A DNA stretch of 25,704 nucleotides. Origin: CAYPZU01 sp964415395 (lineage in GTDB: Bacteria > Chlamydiota > Chlamydiia > Chlamydiales > SM23-39). The position numbers and the translations under genes are program-made. The notes below the pieces were generated by a model. It did no database searches. It worked only from the letters and a program-made list of their open reading frames with translations, and had not been told where the DNA came from. This document shows, piece after piece, positions 23,640-25,704 of the stretch. The number at the start of each line of letters is the position of its first letter. Within the stretch, counting starts at the first letter, position 1. The DNA lies in the NCBI GenBank assembly GCA_964415395.1, contig CAYPZU010000030.1, positions 1 to 25,704 on the forward strand, read 5' to 3'.

Positions 23640-24857
23640 TTAAGCAGAAATAATTTCTTCTTTCTTCCTTTGATAGAGTCTCGCGCCGCTATAAAAGCAG
23701 AGCAATCCCCCAAGTATGAGCACTTCGATCGGGCCCCATGCCACCGCAAGCCACCCGCCCAAAGGCGGAGCCACCGCGCCCCTCAAGCCTGCCATCACCA
23801 CATTCACGCCCGTATATCTTGAGCTCTCCTCTTTCCCCGCAAAGATCGGGCCAGACAGGTTCCACACCAGATGGCTCCCCCCCTGCCCCACTCCGTACAA
23901 GAAGTAAGCCGCGTAGAGCCAGAAAAGCCCCCAAACCGAACAGCTTAAAAGCACCGGGAAGAACCCCACCGACAAAAACACCGCGCTCGCCATCTGGAAC
24001 ACATTCGCCCGCTCCATCCACCGCGCCCAGATCGGCGACGACAAAGCGAACCCCAGCCCCTTCGCGATCGACACCGCCGCCGCCATCTCCAAATAGGAAA
24101 TCCCCAGATCGTCCGCGCAGAAAAGAGGCAGCGCCGGCTGGATCAGCATGATCCCGAACCCGCACAGCATGAACCCCCACTGGAACTTCGAAAAATCGGG
24201 CCGGTTCTTGATCAGCTTCCAGCTATCTTTCCACGGCCTTGCCACCCGCTCCTTCAGCGAAAGCCGCTCCTCGGCCTCGTCGCCCCCCGCGTCCACCTCG
24301 ATCCGCGACTGCGCCCACAACGCTCCCATCCCGATCACCGCCGCTCCCACGAAGAGCCCCTTCCAAAGCCCCGGATCCTTGTCCAGCAGCCCCCCCATCG
24401 CAAGCGACAGAGCCACCCCCTCCGCGTAGCCCAAAGCCGAACTCATCGAGAACGCCTTGCTCCGCGACCCCTCCTTCATATTCTGCTTCAAAAGCTCCAG
24501 CCAGGCCGGCATCGACGCCCGATAGAAAAACATATAGTTGACCGCAGCTGCGATCACATACCACACCGAATCGAACCAGAAGCAAAAGAGAAAAGGAGCC
24601 CGCATTAAAAAGCCGGCCCAGAAAAGATTGGATTTGAGCTTGCCGTTTTTCAGCCCAGCGCTCCAGTAGAACGACAGGATCGTCACCACCGGCTTGAGCA
24701 TCGTCATCAGCGCGATTTGAAAAGCGGAAGCGCCCAGATCCTTATAGAGGATAAAGGCGATGAACCCATAGAGCGTAAAAAGCGGCTCGCTGAGCAGGTT
24801 GGACCATACGAGGGCGCGTCCCATCCGGGACTGCCTGTGGGCAAGAGCATCCGTCAT
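23640..24857 (-). CDS. Major facilitator superfamily transporter
   Basis: 405 residues with about 10-12 hydrophobic segments in two halves, split by a charged central loop (about 185-225, ESRIEVDAGGDEAEERL-type region). Typical MFS details include a short loop after helix 2 and GVGQGGSHLVWNLSGPIFAG in the second half. No substrate signature is recognisable. TATATAGGG lies four bases upstream of the ATG at 24857; if that is the -10, translation must start at residue 12 (position 24824) or the mRNA is leaderless. It precedes two outer-membrane protein genes on the same strand. Confidence 0.88.
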   Translation of the reverse strand: MTDALAHRQSRMGRALVWSNLLSEPLFTLYGFIAFILYKDLGASAFQIALMTMLKPVVTILSFYWSAGLKNGKLKSNLFWAGFLMRAPFLFCFWFDSVWYVIAAAVNYMFFYRASMPAWLELLKQNMKEGSRSKAFSMSSALGYAEGVALSLAMGGLLDKDPGLWKGLFVGAAVIGMGALWAQSRIEVDAGGDEAEERLSLKERVARPWKDSWKLIKNRPDFSKFQWGFMLCGFGIMLIQPALPLFCADDLGISYLEMAAAVSIAKGLGFALSSPIWARWMERANVFQMASAVFLSVGFFPVLLSCSVWGLFWLYAAYFLYGVGQGGSHLVWNLSGPIFAGKEESSRYTGVNVVMAGLRGAVAPPLGGWLAVAWGPIEVLILGGLLCFYSGARLYQRKKEEIISA

Positions 24858-24861
24858 TCGG

Positions 24862-24870
24862 CCCTATATA
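24862..24870 (-). promoter_or_regulatory. TATATAGGG block upstream of the MFS gene
   Basis: The minus strand reads TATTATATAGGGCCGA directly before the ATG at 24857. It is the fourth occurrence of the TATATAGGG core in front of a minus-strand gene in this window. Its closeness to the ATG brings the annotated start into question. Confidence 0.35.
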
Positions 24871-24925
24871 ATACCCCTCCCCCGCCATTTTTGGGAACAG
24901 AACTAGAGCCAAATTAAATATTGAA

Positions 24926-25126
24926 CTATTTCATTTCTTGATTTTGGGGACCGCAGCAGGTAAAAAAGCAGCAAAAATTATTGCAAGCCCGCTGAAACAC
25001 CTTCCCGCAGCAATTCACCGACGCAGAAAACTCGCAAATCCGGCAGTCGATATCGCATGACACCGTTCCCGAATACACCTTCTCGGCTCCCTTCAAACAA
25101 CCCTCCAATAAATCGCCTCTATCCAA
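24926..25126 (-). CDS. Possible small cysteine-rich protein (doubtful)
   Basis: A 66-codon open frame with 11 cysteines, several in pairs (NCCGK, NFCCFFTCCG), and no recognised family. There is no ATG: the frame opens at TTG (25126) without a good ribosome binding site, and a GTG at codon 17, preceded by AAGGGAG, is an alternative. Part of the cysteine content comes from a local GCAGCA-like repeat on the plus strand. Paired cysteines could bind metal or form disulfides. It sits divergent to the small acidic gene. I would treat it as unproven. Confidence 0.3.
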   Translation of the reverse strand: MDRGDLLEGCLKGAEKVYSGTVSCDIDCRICEFSASVNCCGKVFQRACNNFCCFFTCCGPQNQEMK

Positions 25127-25147
25127 TCACTTACAACCAACACACCC

Positions 25148-25180
25148 GTTTATATAAACTTTATTTTAATGATGTATAAT
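25148..25180 (+). promoter_or_regulatory. AT-rich promoter region with 12-bp palindrome
   Basis: GTTTATATAAAC (25148-25159) is a perfect palindrome, and TATAAT (25175-25180) is a consensus -10 about 25 bases before the ATG at 25206. The palindrome covers the -35 position, so it could be an operator or simply an AT-rich promoter of the kind chlamydiae use. Confidence 0.5.
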
Positions 25181-25205
25181 TTAATGAACAAAAGAAGGAT
25201 TCTCC

Positions 25206-25553
25206 ATGACAAATGTAAACCCCAACTACCAGCAATGGGCTGCCGATATTTCCAAGCAAATTACAGCCTTAGCCAACGAAATCGATAGCGGGACCGAAAC
25301 GAAATCCCAGCTTATGGCGGATTGCGAAGCGCTCTATAACAATTTGGCCTCTGGCGGCGAATACAACGAACTGGGAACGGACGACCCGAATGAAGACGCG
25401 ATTCTGATCCAGACGATTGGGGACGGAGATCCTTCGACCGCATCATCCTCTGATTTGGACAAGCTCTACAATGCTATAGCCTGGGGCAAGCCCACCGAAA
25501 GCCTCACAGAGCAATTGCGCTCGGATGCGTCCGCTATAGTGAACGACGTATAG
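25206..25553 (+). CDS. Small acidic protein of unknown function
   Basis: 115 residues, not recognised. It is acidic, lacks a signal peptide and membrane segments, and has a helical N-terminal half (QQWAADISKQITALANEIDSG) and a Ser/Asp-rich middle (GDGDPSTASSSDLDKL). The ATG follows AGAAGGA at a good spacing and a consensus -10 lies upstream, so expression is plausible. Composition resembles that of small chlamydial type III chaperone substrates or effectors only loosely; no assignment is made. A tRNA follows 75 bases downstream. Confidence 0.75.
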   Translation: MTNVNPNYQQWAADISKQITALANEIDSGTETKSQLMADCEALYNNLASGGEYNELGTDDPNEDAILIQTIGDGDPSTASSSDLDKLYNAIAWGKPTESLTEQLRSDASAIVNDV

Positions 25554-25627
25554 CACTCTGCAGCGGCCGCTTTCACTGAATGAAGTCCTTGAACTTCGCA
25601 GGCCGTTCGATTATTCTCTCCCCTCTT

Positions 25628-25700
25628 GGGGCAATAGCTCAGTGGTTAGAGCAGCGGACTCATAACCCGTCGGTCTCTGGTTCAAATCCAGGTTGCCCCA
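25628..25700 (+). tRNA. tRNA with CAT anticodon (tRNA-Met, or tRNA-Ile2)
   Basis: A full cloverleaf: acceptor GGGGCAA/TTGCCCC, D arm GCTC/GAGC, anticodon stem GCGGA/CCCGT with loop CTCATAA, T arm TCTGG/CCAGG around TTCAAAT, discriminator A, CCA not encoded. The acceptor begins with a paired G, so it is not the initiator. CAT fits elongator Met or the lysidine-modified Ile2. The A31-C39 pair at the bottom of the anticodon stem is mismatched. Confidence 0.92.
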
Positions 25701-25704
25701 TTTT

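Overview
The window comes from a member of the phylum Chlamydiota, most likely an environmental 'Chlamydia-like' lineage. Four things point there. The translation block infA - tRNA-Thr - tuf - tRNA-Trp - secE - nusG - rplK - rplA has the order I recall from Chlamydia. There is a cysteine-rich MOMP-like porin. There are two tandem alpha/beta hydrolases resembling the chlamydial CHLPS 43 kDa (DUF818) family, next to a protein with an Inc-like paired hydrophobic segment. Many genes encode small chlamydia-type housekeeping proteins. An adenylate cyclase, a hybrid histidine kinase and a fucosyltransferase-like gene argue against the reduced pathogenic Chlamydiaceae. Base composition varies: translation genes look moderate, while some genes (about 10.6-11.3 kb and 13.7-15.9 kb) are very GC3-rich. 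I cannot name a species.

Layout. Positions 1-3672 (minus strand) hold the translation operon, with a hairpin-rich spacer between tRNA-Trp and secE that carries a copy of the tRNA 3' end. Positions 3777-7437 (plus) hold a SufE-type sulfur acceptor and then a tightly packed trio: an Inc-like membrane protein and two paralogous hydrolases. Positions 7424-10338 (minus) hold an M24 peptidase translationally coupled to an exported HEAT-repeat protein. A 254-bp intergenic region with a 20-bp near-perfect inverted repeat separates these from a plus-strand BPL_N amidotransferase-like gene, whose 3' end overlaps a minus-strand HIT protein; a MYG1-family gene lies just upstream of the HIT gene. Positions 12579-15862 (plus) hold an SDR, a PEBP protein and a 705-residue protein with a LOG-like Rossmann domain.

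Positions 15863-16218 are non-coding but highly structured: CACAGAGA repeats, a second copy of the coding tail of the 705-residue gene, and a 231-bp element bounded by a perfect 12-bp inverted repeat that contains six hairpins, three of them inside an outer stem like a cloverleaf.

Positions 16219-21151 (minus) form one five-gene operon running receiver-adenylate cyclase > DUF4383-like membrane protein > hybrid histidine kinase > single-domain response regulator > GT10 glycosyltransferase. It joins cAMP production, phosphorelay and surface glycosylation. Positions 21280-24857 (minus) are envelope genes: MOMP-like porin (with a strong terminator), DUF1207-like outer-membrane protein and an MFS transporter. 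The window ends with a doubtful cysteine-rich ORF, a small acidic unknown protein and a tRNA with a CAT anticodon.

The most unusual material is the three hairpin-rich non-coding blocks, the duplicated gene tail, and the signalling-glycosylation operon with a degenerate receiver domain.
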